Origin: Sphingobacteriales bacterium
GTDB lineage: Bacteria; Bacteroidota; Bacteroidia; Chitinophagales; UBA2359
DNA: 64,000 nucleotides
NCBI GenBank assembly: GCA_016718845.1
Contig: JADKCK010000107.1
Location: 5,166 to 69,165 of the forward strand
Direction of reading: 5' to 3'
How positions within the stretch are numbered: position 1 is the stretch's first letter; each line of letters opens with the position of its first letter. The notes under the pieces were generated by a model, which was given only the letters and a program-made list of their open reading frames with translations, did no database searches and was not told the DNA's origin. The position numbers and the translations under genes are program-made. Positions 19,216 through 27,769 of this stretch are shown here, one piece after another.

Positions 19216-19520
19216 GTGGAGGAAGCCCCCCTCCAACTCCCCCAGTGGGGGGAGAGCAATCAACTGTACTTAATTTTCTCCCCTTTGGGGAGAGAATTAA
19301 TGTCTTTGTATTTTACTCTCTCCCCTTTGGGGAGAAAGTTAATGTCTTTGTATTTTAATCTTCCCCCAGCGGGGGGAGAGCAATCAACGGTACTTAATTC
19401 TCTCCCCTTTGGGGAGAAAATTAATACTTTTGTGTTTTACTCTCTCCCCAAAGGGGAGTAGAGTAAATGTCTTTGTATTTTACTCTCCCCCCTTTGGGGG
19501 GAGTTGGAGGGGGGCTAAAA
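19216..19520. repeat. Array of C/G palindromes (REP-like)
   Basis: Six palindromes of the form CTCCCC-TTTGGGGAG or CCCCCAGTGGGGGG are spaced by 40-60 bases of semi-conserved sequence containing TTAATGTCTTTGTATTTTA. The array ends are CCTCCAACTCCC on the left and GGGAGTTGGAGG on the right, so the whole array is itself bounded by an inverted repeat. The right end (GGGGGGAGTTGGAGGGGGGC) recurs at 15193-15212. The pattern is typical of dispersed palindromic repeats rather than coding sequence. Confidence 0.75.
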
Positions 19521-19622
19521 CCAAAGTTGCACTTTTAAATTAGTTGGTTGCATAGATGTTGCTTTTTAACGTTTTTTTTGTAGGATTATTACTTTTGTGG
19601 GGATTAACCGCTGTATTTTTTA

Positions 19623-22600
19623 CTACAAAGCCCGCAGTTCAGCCAATTTCTCCTCCCAAACAGCTATTTGTGGATGCCCATTAGGGAAGGTTTTTTGGTA
19701 AATGGCTAATGCTTTTTGTTTTAAGGCAATGCAGTGGGGTATATTGCCCTCGTGGTAGTAAATATCTGCCAAATTGTTGTAGCGACCGGCAGTACTCGGG
19801 TGGTCTTCTCCAAAGTTTTTTTCATCAGATGCCACTGCTTTTTGGAACAAGGTTTTTGCTTGGGCATAGTCGCCTAAATCTTGTAGTACGCTTGCCAAAT
19901 TGTTGTAGTGTGTGGCAGTAGTCGGGTGGTCTTCTCCAAAGTTTTTTTCATCAGATGCCAATGCTTTTTGGAACAAAGTTTTTGCTTGGGCATAGTCGCC
20001 TAAATGTTGTAGTACCATTGCCAAATTGTTGTAACGTATGGCAGTACTCGGGTGGTCTTCTCCAAAGTTTTTTTCATTAGATGCTACTGCTTTTTGCAGC
20101 AATATTTTTGCTTGGGTATATTCGCCTAAATCTTGTAGTGCCAATGCCAAATTAGAGCAAAGAGTGGTAGTAGTCGGATGGTCTTCTCCAAAGTTTTTTT
20201 CATAAAATGTCACTGCTTTTTGGTACAATATTTTTGCCTCGGCATATTCGGCTAAATGTTGTAGTGTCATTGCCAAATTAGAATAGATAATAGCGGTAGT
20301 CGGATGATCTTCTCCAAAGTTTTTTTCATAAAATGTCACTGCTTTTTGGTACAATATTTTTGCCTCAGCATATTCGCCTAAATTTTGTAGTGCCATTGCC
20401 AAATTAGAATAGATAATAGCGGTAGTCGGGTGGTTTTCTCCAAAGTTTTTTTCATAAAATGTCACTGCTTTTTGGAACAAGATTTTTGCTTCGGCATAAT
20501 CGCCTAAATTTTGTAGTATGGTTGCCAAATTGTTGTAGTAGGTAGCAGTAGTCGGGTGGTTTTCTCCAAAGTTTTTTTCATAAAATGTCACTGCTTTTTG
20601 TAGTAACGCTTTTGCTTGGGCATAGTCGCCTAAATCTCGTAGTACTAATGCCAAATTGTTGTAGCGGGTGGCAGTAGTCGGGTGGTCTTCTCCAAAGTTT
20701 TTTTCATCAGATGCCACTGCTTTTTGTAACAAGGTTTTTGCTTGGGTATAGTCGCCTAAATCTTGTAGTACGCTTGCCAAATTGGAGTAGCTATCGGCAG
20801 TACTCGGGTGGTCTTCTCCAAAGTTTTTTTCATCAGCTACCACTGCTTTTTGTAATAGAGTTTTTGCTTGGGCATAATCGCCTAAATGTTGTAGTACTAT
20901 TGCCAAATTGTTTTGTAAGTGGCTAATTTGGGGTGTTTCGTTGTTGTCAAAAAGGCTTAATAGGGCTTTGCCGTAGTCCGCCCATTTAAATTTGTGGGTG
21001 GGGTTGTCTTTGGTTTCGTCTATGCTTAGTTTTTTAGTAATGGTGTCTATTAGTGGGGTGGCATTGTTTAGGGTAATAGGGTGTTTGTGGTGTATTGCTT
21101 GGGCTATAATGGGGTGCATTTTGTAGGTGTCGGTGGTGGTGTTGCTTGTTAGCCAGCCTTTTTCGCTTAATTGCTGTAGTACTATGGGCAAGGGGGCTTG
21201 TGTTGTAGGCGTGTCGGTTTGTAGTATATCGCTTAGGGTGTCGTAGGGTATAAAGTTGGGCGGTAGGCAGGCAAACTGTTGTAGTAAGTGTAGTTGGTCG
21301 GGGTTTAGTTGGCTTACATCAAAGATGCTGCACAAATAAGTCAACACTCGGTCTATCTTGGCGGTGAGGTTTTGTTGGTGGTCTACGGTTATGTAGGTTT
21401 GGGCATTGTTGGGCAGGGCTTTGTGCAGGTCGTTGGCACTTAGGCGCATTACTTGGGCTGTTTTAGCCAATAGTTCAATGGTTAAGGTGTGGTATTCTAT
21501 GTTTTTGAGTAGGGTTTCGGCGTCTTGGGTGCTTATTTGTTGGCGGGTGTAGTGTGTGTAAAACAAAGCAAGGGCATCGTCGGCGCTCAAAAAGCCAAGG
21601 GCATAGTGTTTGTAACCTTCTATTTGCTCGCGCGAGGCTATCAACAGGTGCCAATTGGGTTGTGCGGGCAATAGGTGTTTGTAGTGTAGTAGGTTGTTGT
21701 TGGCGTTGTCAATTATTAGTAGCTTGGGGCGCTGCTCTATGCTTTTTAATTGGCGCAATATTTCGTCAAACCAATCTTTTGGCTCTATGGCTGTGGTGTT
21801 TATGTGTAGGTTGTCCATCAAACCATTAGCTGTTATAAAGGCGCTGCCTAAATCGGTATTGTCTTGTTGTGTTACCCACAATAGGTGCTTATAATGGTCG
21901 TAGTATTGGTGTACGTACAGTTGCAAGAGGGTGGTTTTGCCTACTCCTCCAATGGCGTTTACTAATACTACCTCTTTGTTGGTGGCAAGTAGGGCGTGTA
22001 AGTTGGCTATGTCTGTTTGTCTGCCTACAATTTTGTTGGGGTCGGTGTGGGGTAGGTAGGTGCTTAGTTCATGGGGGAGGGTTTTTGCGGTGTTGGTGTT
22101 GTAAATTATTTGCGAGTTGTCTATAATGGTACTATCTTTTATACCTTGGTAGTTTTTATTGTTATCGCCCGTTTGTTGGCTGTTGTTTTTTAGGTAGGTA
22201 TCGTAGGTTTTTTGGTACTCTTCGTACACTATCGGTTGGTATGTGGGGTCTATTGTTTTGCGCAAAGCAACAACGGTATCATAAAAGCCTTGGTTAGGGT
22301 CGTTGTATTGGCTAATGGGTTTGGCGGGTATGGCAGTTATGTGTCCCCATTTGGCATCGTTCCACATACAAGGGCGTGCTATTATAGGCACTACGGTTTT
22401 GTTTTGTTGTAGGGCTTGTTGGGCATACCCAAACTGTTCGTCGGAGTGCAAAAAATCGGCGCTTACCAACAACAGTACTATATCGGCTTGTTGTAGGTAG
22501 GTTTTCATCTCCACATTGGTTTCGGAGCTTGCATTTATGTTGTTTTCGTGGTAAATAGTTAGCACGTTTTGGCGTTTCAAAAGGGCTAAATGTTTATCCA

Positions 22601-22652
22601 ATTGCTCAAAAATGGGGTAATCTTCGGTGGCGTATAGCACTAGTATATTCAT
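19623..22652 (-). CDS. TIR-NB-ARC-TPR protein (bacterial NLR-like / TIR-STAND)
   Basis: This 1009-aa protein has the plan effector - switch - sensor. Residues 1-135 form a TIR-like domain (MNILVLYATEDYPIFEQLDKHL; DIVLLLVSADFLHSDEQ; VVPIIARPCMW). A linker (about 140-200) contains GDNNKNYQGIKDSTIIDNSQ, resembling effector-linker motifs of STAND proteins. The NB-ARC ATPase has VGRQTDI at 209-215, P-loop GGVGKTT (235-241), Walker B LLIID (311-315), LLIASREQ (336-343) and a later MHPII in the MHD position. Ten 42-residue TPRs of kinesin-light-chain type (consensus FGEDHPTTA..YNNLA.VLQ.LGDY) end the protein. The start at 22652 was chosen over an in-frame ATG 65 codons upstream because the TIR strand begins there and a promoter box lies between the two. 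The family commonly acts in anti-phage abortive defence; that role is inferred. No second defence gene adjoins it. Confidence 0.9.
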   Translation of the reverse strand: MNILVLYATEDYPIFEQLDKHLALLKRQNVLTIYHENNINASSETNVEMKTYLQQADIVLLLVSADFLHSDEQFGYAQQALQQNKTVVPIIARPCMWNDAKWGHITAIPAKPISQYNDPNQGFYDTVVALRKTIDPTYQPIVYEEYQKTYDTYLKNNSQQTGDNNKNYQGIKDSTIIDNSQIIYNTNTAKTLPHELSTYLPHTDPNKIVGRQTDIANLHALLATNKEVVLVNAIGGVGKTTLLQLYVHQYYDHYKHLLWVTQQDNTDLGSAFITANGLMDNLHINTTAIEPKDWFDEILRQLKSIEQRPKLLIIDNANNNLLHYKHLLPAQPNWHLLIASREQIEGYKHYALGFLSADDALALFYTHYTRQQISTQDAETLLKNIEYHTLTIELLAKTAQVMRLSANDLHKALPNNAQTYITVDHQQNLTAKIDRVLTYLCSIFDVSQLNPDQLHLLQQFACLPPNFIPYDTLSDILQTDTPTTQAPLPIVLQQLSEKGWLTSNTTTDTYKMHPIIAQAIHHKHPITLNNATPLIDTITKKLSIDETKDNPTHKFKWADYGKALLSLFDNNETPQISHLQNNLAIVLQHLGDYAQAKTLLQKAVVADEKNFGEDHPSTADSYSNLASVLQDLGDYTQAKTLLQKAVASDEKNFGEDHPTTATRYNNLALVLRDLGDYAQAKALLQKAVTFYEKNFGENHPTTATYYNNLATILQNLGDYAEAKILFQKAVTFYEKNFGENHPTTAIIYSNLAMALQNLGEYAEAKILYQKAVTFYEKNFGEDHPTTAIIYSNLAMTLQHLAEYAEAKILYQKAVTFYEKNFGEDHPTTTTLCSNLALALQDLGEYTQAKILLQKAVASNEKNFGEDHPSTAIRYNNLAMVLQHLGDYAQAKTLFQKALASDEKNFGEDHPTTATHYNNLASVLQDLGDYAQAKTLFQKAVASDEKNFGEDHPSTAGRYNNLADIYYHEGNIPHCIALKQKALAIYQKTFPNGHPQIAVWEEKLAELRAL

Positions 22653-22669
22653 AGGTATGTATTTTAATG

Positions 22670-22677
22670 CAAAGGTA
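22670..22677 (-). promoter_or_regulatory. Candidate -7 box of the TIR-NB-ARC-TPR gene
   Basis: On the minus strand this reads TACCTTTG, matching TANNTTTG, 18 bases before the chosen start. No TTG lies at the usual distance upstream. Its position inside the longer possible frame supports the shorter start. Confidence 0.45.
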
Positions 22678-22851
22678 GTGATTTGGTGCAAATGTGTGCT
22701 TAAAATGGCTAAATTGTTTTGCATTTTTGCCGTTTTGTGTGGCATGGTTGGGGCGTTTGGCATGGCACTACCACAAAAATTGTGGGTAATGCCCTTATTT
22801 TGTTGGTAGGCATACAAGCTCAACCTTATTTGGGGTGTAGTAAGCACAAAA

Positions 22852-22888
22852 ACAAACGCCCCAAACCATAAAGGTTTGGGGCGTTTGT
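22852..22888 (-). terminator. Terminator of the SBBP-repeat gene
   Basis: A perfect 16-bp stem (22852-22867 with 22873-22888, loop of five) lies 19 bases after the stop codon, followed on the minus strand by a T-rich tail. It is strong and directly placed. Confidence 0.85.
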
Positions 22889-22907
22889 GCTTTATAGGGT
22901 TATCTGT

Positions 22908-25900
22908 TTAATTACCCACTACGCTAACGGTACTTGTGGTGCCGCTTGTCCATTGCACGGTAATAGAAGTGCCTATGTTACTGCCTACAATAGTGCCACC
23001 TGCGCCCACTGTCCAGGTATAAGTGGTTCCGCTTATGGGTGTTTGCACGGCGTAGGTATAGGTGTTGGCTGTACAAACCGAGGCATTGCCTGTAATGGTT
23101 GGCACAACGGCATTTTGTACGGTTACAGGCACGTTAATGGTGGCGGAGCAAGTGCCGCTGTTCCATTGCAAGGTGTAAATTTTTATACCTGCGGTGGTTG
23201 GGGTTACGGTAACTAAGGTGTCGGTGCTAAGTACGGTAGCTCCGTCTTTCCATTTAAAAGCCCCTAAGGTTGCCCCCGATACCGATAAGGTAATCGATTG
23301 CCCCAAGCAAATAGTTGGGTTAGCGGGCGATATGGTTAAGACAGGTATGGTTTCGGTGTATTTGCGGGCAAGAGCGTCTTCTTGTGTGGAGGCGGTTTCG
23401 GTCGTTCCAACCACATAAATATTGTTGTTGGTGCCCGAGCCATAAATGGCTATATCGTTACCTACGTCGTCGAGGTTGCTACCGGTGTAGGTATCTAACC
23501 ACATTTGGGCGCCTGTTTTGCCGTTGTATTTAATGGTTAGTAAATCGTCGGCTAAGGCGGCATCTTGTTTGCGTCCGGTAATCCAAACATTACCTGCGCA
23601 ATCTACGGCTAAGGCGTTGGCTTGGTCGTATCCGGTGCCGCTGTCGTAGGTTGATAGCCATTGTTGTACGCCTGCGTTGTTGTATTTTATCACCAAAACG
23701 TTGTCGTCGGTGCCATCGTTGTCTTGTCCGGCTACGTATACAAAGCCAAGGCTATCGGTGGCAATATCGTAGATACGGTCGTTGCCTATGTTGGTGTATA
23801 TTTGTGCCCATTGTTGCACGCCGGTGCCGTTGTATTTTATGGTAACAGCATCGTCTGTTCCGCCGCCGTTGGTGCGTCCGCCAACATAAACAGCATTTCC
23901 TCGCACAGCAATAGCATCGCCACGGTCGTTGCCGGTGGTAGTGCCATAGCTAGCTGTCCAGCCTAAAGTGCCGTTTAGGGCATATTTTAGGGTGATGATG
24001 TTTTCGGTGGTGCCAACGGTGCTACGTCCGGTAATATAAATGCCATTGGCGTCGCCGGTCATGGCTTCGGGGCGGTCGTTGCTGTTGGCAGTGCCGTTGT
24101 AGGTTTGTGCCCAAAGTTGCGTACCTGTTGAGCTAAGTTTGGTAACGAGGATATCGTAGTTGGTATTGGGCGAGCTATCGGTGTCGGTACGTCCGGCAAT
24201 ATAAATGCCCGATGCATCGGCGTAGCAAGCAATACCTTCGTCCAAATCGTCGGCTACATTGTTGTAGCTTTGTACCCATTGTTGTACGCCTGCGTTGCTG
24301 TATTTTATTACTACTAGGTCCGAGTTAGCCACACCTGTTACATATATATTACCTGCGGGGTCGAGGGCAATGGCGTTTCCTTCGTCGTTTTTGTTATCGT
24401 TTAGTATGCTGTTGTATATTTGTTGCCAGCCCAAAGTGCCGTTGGCATTGTATTTTGTGGTGATGATGTTTCGTCCTTCGGCGGTATTAAAACCGTAACC
24501 TGTTGTGTACATATTGCCTGCTGCATCTATAACAAGGTGTCGGTATTTGTCGGTATTATCGCCTTGTCCGTTATAGTGTTGTAGCCATTGTTGGGTGCCT
24601 GTGGCGTTGTATTTAATCACCAATCCATCGGTTTGGTTAGCGGTTAATCCGTAGCCAACGGTATATACGTTGCCCGATGCATCTATGCCAATGGCACGTC
24701 CGCCGTCGTCGCCGTTACCGGTATCGGCATATACACGTGCCCAAACTTGGGTTGCTCCGCCGGCGTTTATTTTTAGGGTTATTACGTCGCCAATGGTGTC
24801 GGTGGCGCTATAGATAGATGATTCGGCGGCTACATAAGCATTACCCGAGCCATCAACGACCATATCGTAGGGGCGGTCTTCGCGTCCTAGGTTGTCGTAG
24901 GTATTAAACCATTGTTGTGTGCCTGCGGCGTTGTATTTTATGGTAACAACATTATAAATAGCATTGGCATCTTCCGACCTGCCCGATACATATACATTAC
25001 CCGACGCATCGGCTTTTACCTCCGAGGCTCGGTCGTCGTCTCCGCCATCAAATATTTTGTTCCAAACAACATTACCTGCTAAGTCGTATTTTACGGTTAG
25101 GTAATCGTCGTTGGTGGTGGTAGAGGCGTATTCGCCGGTGATATAAAAGTTACTGCCCGACACTTCAATATCGTTAGCTACTTCGTCGCCATTGCCGCTG
25201 TCTATTAGTTTGGCAAATTGTTGCACGCCCGATGCGTTGTATTTTAGGGTGATGATGTCGAAATCGGCAATATTTGATGCTTTGCCTGTTACATAAACGT
25301 TGTTCGAGGCATCAACGGCAATATCGTAAGGTACATCTTCGGTGTTACCGCTGCCGTTGTAGCTTTGTGCCCATTGTTGTACGCCCGATGCGTTGTATTT
25401 AACGGTTACATAATCGTAGTTGAGTATTGACGAGGCATCGCGGTCGCTTTTACCGGTGATGACGATGTTGCCGCCGCCATCAATGGCTAAGGCAATGGCT
25501 TCGTCGTAGCCGCCGCCTGTGCCGTTGTATCTTCGCGACCAAACGGTATCGCCTGCGGCACTTAGTTTTAGCAACAACATATTGCGGTCGGCAACACCTG
25601 CTACGTATACATTACCGCTTGCATCAAGTGCAATGGCGTTGCCTTCGTCGGTGTTGTCGCTTGGGGTGGTGTAGGTTCGTTGCCACACTACGGCGCCTGT
25701 GGTGCTGTATTTAACAACTGCTACATCGCGGTCGTTGCTTGTTCTAAAGGCGTAGCCTGCGGCAAAGGTGTTACCGCTGCCATCAACTACCGCTGCTACA
25801 AAGCGGTCTTTGTTTTCTATTGTTCCGTTGTAGGCATCTGTCCAAGCTACTGTTTGTGCAAATGCGTTATGGGTAAGCATTAAGGTTAATGCTAGTACAA

Positions 25901-25916
25901 TAAACTGATTTTTCAT
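22908..25916 (-). CDS. Large secreted SBBP beta-propeller repeat protein
   Basis: This 1002-aa protein has a Sec signal peptide (MKNQFIVLALTLMLTHNAFA). From about 25 to 820 it consists of SBBP-type repeats of about 50 residues, each with a YNGxGNxxD segment, an 'AxDxxGNVYVTG' strand and a 'TxKYNAxGVQQW' strand. These fold as beta-propellers. Two Ig/PKD-like modules follow (PVLTISPANPTICLGQSITL; PTITGNASVCTANTYTY). It stops at VSVVGN inside the usual length of the last module and has no T9SS sorting domain, yet a strong terminator follows at once. Either the end is natural or an original C-terminus was lost. Such proteins are surface or extracellular with unknown ligands. Confidence 0.88.
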   Translation of the reverse strand: MKNQFIVLALTLMLTHNAFAQTVAWTDAYNGTIENKDRFVAAVVDGSGNTFAAGYAFRTSNDRDVAVVKYSTTGAVVWQRTYTTPSDNTDEGNAIALDASGNVYVAGVADRNMLLLKLSAAGDTVWSRRYNGTGGGYDEAIALAIDGGGNIVITGKSDRDASSILNYDYVTVKYNASGVQQWAQSYNGSGNTEDVPYDIAVDASNNVYVTGKASNIADFDIITLKYNASGVQQFAKLIDSGNGDEVANDIEVSGSNFYITGEYASTTTNDDYLTVKYDLAGNVVWNKIFDGGDDDRASEVKADASGNVYVSGRSEDANAIYNVVTIKYNAAGTQQWFNTYDNLGREDRPYDMVVDGSGNAYVAAESSIYSATDTIGDVITLKINAGGATQVWARVYADTGNGDDGGRAIGIDASGNVYTVGYGLTANQTDGLVIKYNATGTQQWLQHYNGQGDNTDKYRHLVIDAAGNMYTTGYGFNTAEGRNIITTKYNANGTLGWQQIYNSILNDNKNDEGNAIALDPAGNIYVTGVANSDLVVIKYSNAGVQQWVQSYNNVADDLDEGIACYADASGIYIAGRTDTDSSPNTNYDILVTKLSSTGTQLWAQTYNGTANSNDRPEAMTGDANGIYITGRSTVGTTENIITLKYALNGTLGWTASYGTTTGNDRGDAIAVRGNAVYVGGRTNGGGTDDAVTIKYNGTGVQQWAQIYTNIGNDRIYDIATDSLGFVYVAGQDNDGTDDNVLVIKYNNAGVQQWLSTYDSGTGYDQANALAVDCAGNVWITGRKQDAALADDLLTIKYNGKTGAQMWLDTYTGSNLDDVGNDIAIYGSGTNNNIYVVGTTETASTQEDALARKYTETIPVLTISPANPTICLGQSITLSVSGATLGAFKWKDGATVLSTDTLVTVTPTTAGIKIYTLQWNSGTCSATINVPVTVQNAVVPTITGNASVCTANTYTYAVQTPISGTTYTWTVGAGGTIVGSNIGTSITVQWTSGTTSTVSVVGN

Positions 25917-26028
25917 GGTTGTAAAAATTGTTTGCGTAATATTATTTTGATTGTAGATGTTGGAGCGAGCTGAAACAAGATTAAAGTTGCTTGATTTGGT
26001 GGAGATGCTGTTTTGGGTGGGGTGGTTT

Positions 26029-26076
26029 AAAAAAAGGAGACATCCGTGGGTTTCTACTCCCTAAGATGCCCCCTTT
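26029..26076 (-). terminator. Strand-specific terminator of the 26169 gene
   Basis: On the minus-strand RNA a 12-bp stem forms between AAAGGGGGCAUC and GAUGUCUCCUUU using two G-U pairs, with a short GGG/CCC inner pairing and a U7 tail. On the plus strand those pairs become A-C mismatches, so it works in one direction only, matching the minus-strand gene that ends about 90 bases away. Confidence 0.75.
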
Positions 26077-26168
26077 ACATTTACCCAAATCAAAACACCA
26101 CTATCTGAGTGCAAAGGTAGGGCTAATTTGCTTGCTACCAAGTACAAATTTAGGCTAATCTTACGTCT

Positions 26169-27626
26169 TCAAATCAACATATTTAGCCAGTCGTTGTATT
26201 TAATGATTTCTTTATCGGTTTCTTCCTCGCTTCTGCCTTGTTCTATAAATGCCTTAATTTGGCGTTTTACTTTATCGTCTTTTTTGATGTTAAAAGATTT
26301 GAGCATAGCTTTTAGCAGTTTTAATAATTCTGTTTCGCGTTTGTTTTCGGGTTCGCGGAGTAGTTTTCTGAAATCGCGTTTTGTTTGTTCAATTTTGTAA
26401 TCCAACACTTCCAAGTCGCCGTCTTGATACCTAATGATGAGTTCGGCGATGCCAATTTTCATTCTAAAGCTTTCGTCGGCTTGTTTAAAGCTGTCTTGTA
26501 GGGGTAGTTTTATGATGGCTTTTGTGGCTTTGTCGTATTGTTTGGTATCAAAATAAAGTACGGCAAGGTTTAAGAAAATAAATTGGGCATAATAGGGGTT
26601 TTTTTCGAGTAGGGTTTTCGAGTCTAAACCTTCGAGTATGCTAATGGCTTTGGGTTTGTTTAGTTCGGAGTAGTTAATGACCAACGAGTTGTAATAAAAC
26701 AATAGGTATTTATCGTACAAAAAGGCATCGTGTTCGAGCATGGCTTCCTTTAGTTTTTCGGCATATTCGAGCGATTCTTGGTAGCGGTCGGTTTTAAACA
26801 AACAGTTGATGATATAAGTAAACATTTCGAGTTTTACGCCGTGTTGACCTTTGTTTTTCAAAAACTCTTTTTGGGTAAATTGCTCGTAGGTGTTTAGCAA
26901 ATAAGGTAGTAGGGTTTGGTAGTCGTGTTTTTGTAATAATATGTTGGTAACAGCCCGATAGATGCGAAACTGAAATTGGCGGCTATCTTTTAGCTCGGGG
27001 TCGGCTATAAATTGGTTGATGGTGTTTTCGAGGGTAGTAAAGATTTCGGTATTGGATAGCGAAAAATTTTGTGTTACTTTTACTCGATAACTAATTACTG
27101 CCATTAGGTGTTCTATCTCGCGAATTTTGTTTAACTTTGCAGCGTTATTTTGGTGTTTTACAATGTAGGGGGCGGGGTCTATGGCGGTGTGTCGGATACA
27201 ATTTTTGATGTACTCGTTGTAAATAACATCTAACAGTTGAAAATCTTCGGTTTCGAGTGCTTTTTTTTCGGCTTTGTGCAAAAAATAATGGGCAATTTCC
27301 ATTTTGTTTTTTCGGGAGTATACCACACTTAACGACAGCCACCACATACATTGTGTAGCCGATACTTCGTCGAAATTGTTTAGTAACATAACTTTGCTTA
27401 AATCGTCGAGAAGCCTGTTTTTTAGCCTGTAAAAAGCGTTTTTGTTGGTGCCATATAATTTTTCTGCAATTTTATCGTCGTTATAATCATCGCTACTTTG
27501 CCTAATATAATCAAATAGGGCTAAATCTTTGCGCTCGCCTTTTATGTCCATACGGTTGGCATATAACTTAAAAGAGCGTATTTGCTCTTTGTTCATTAAG
27601 GCAATTATTTCGTTTAAAATGTTCAT
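26169..27626 (-). CDS. Helical-repeat (TPR-like) protein of unknown function, 485 aa
   Basis: This 485-aa protein has no signal peptide and is almost wholly alpha-helical. The N-terminal 70 residues (EQIRSFKLYANRMDIKGERKDLALFDYIRQ...KNAFYRLKNRLLDDL) form a recognisable module, followed by TPR-like helices (YFLHKAEKKALE; YQESLEYAEKLKEAM; FLNLAVLYFDTKQYDKATKAI). The type is common in Bacteroidota and has no known role. A diverged paralogue of the same reconstructed length lies at 39917-41375. It is divergent from the secreted-protein gene at 27770. Confidence 0.8.
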   Translation of the reverse strand: MNILNEIIALMNKEQIRSFKLYANRMDIKGERKDLALFDYIRQSSDDYNDDKIAEKLYGTNKNAFYRLKNRLLDDLSKVMLLNNFDEVSATQCMWWLSLSVVYSRKNKMEIAHYFLHKAEKKALETEDFQLLDVIYNEYIKNCIRHTAIDPAPYIVKHQNNAAKLNKIREIEHLMAVISYRVKVTQNFSLSNTEIFTTLENTINQFIADPELKDSRQFQFRIYRAVTNILLQKHDYQTLLPYLLNTYEQFTQKEFLKNKGQHGVKLEMFTYIINCLFKTDRYQESLEYAEKLKEAMLEHDAFLYDKYLLFYYNSLVINYSELNKPKAISILEGLDSKTLLEKNPYYAQFIFLNLAVLYFDTKQYDKATKAIIKLPLQDSFKQADESFRMKIGIAELIIRYQDGDLEVLDYKIEQTKRDFRKLLREPENKRETELLKLLKAMLKSFNIKKDDKVKRQIKAFIEQGRSEEETDKEIIKYNDWLNMLI

Positions 27627-27743
27627 AGAAAAAGGTATTTGATGATTGTGCGGCGCAAAAATACGCCTTTTTTTTTACTTTTCAAAATATTGAACACGTA
27701 AGACCAACAAGAATTTTAACAGCCCTAAATGCCTCTTTTTTTT

Positions 27744-27751
27744 TACCTTTG
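27744..27751 (+). promoter_or_regulatory. Candidate promoter -7 box for the 27770 gene
   Basis: TACCTTTG matches TANNTTTG and lies 18 bases before the ATG at 27770, following a T-rich run. No TTG at standard spacing was seen. Confidence 0.5.
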
Positions 27752-27769
27752 TAGCAAATCTTTACCCAA

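Noticed and set aside
19152..19461. Short open frames across the palindrome array
   Set aside because: They follow the repeat sequence (FSPLGRE-type peptides) and lack any gene-like features.
22653..22847. N-terminal 65-codon extension of the TIR protein
   Set aside because: The TIR domain begins at the internal Met, the extension has no domain character, and a promoter box lies between the two starts.
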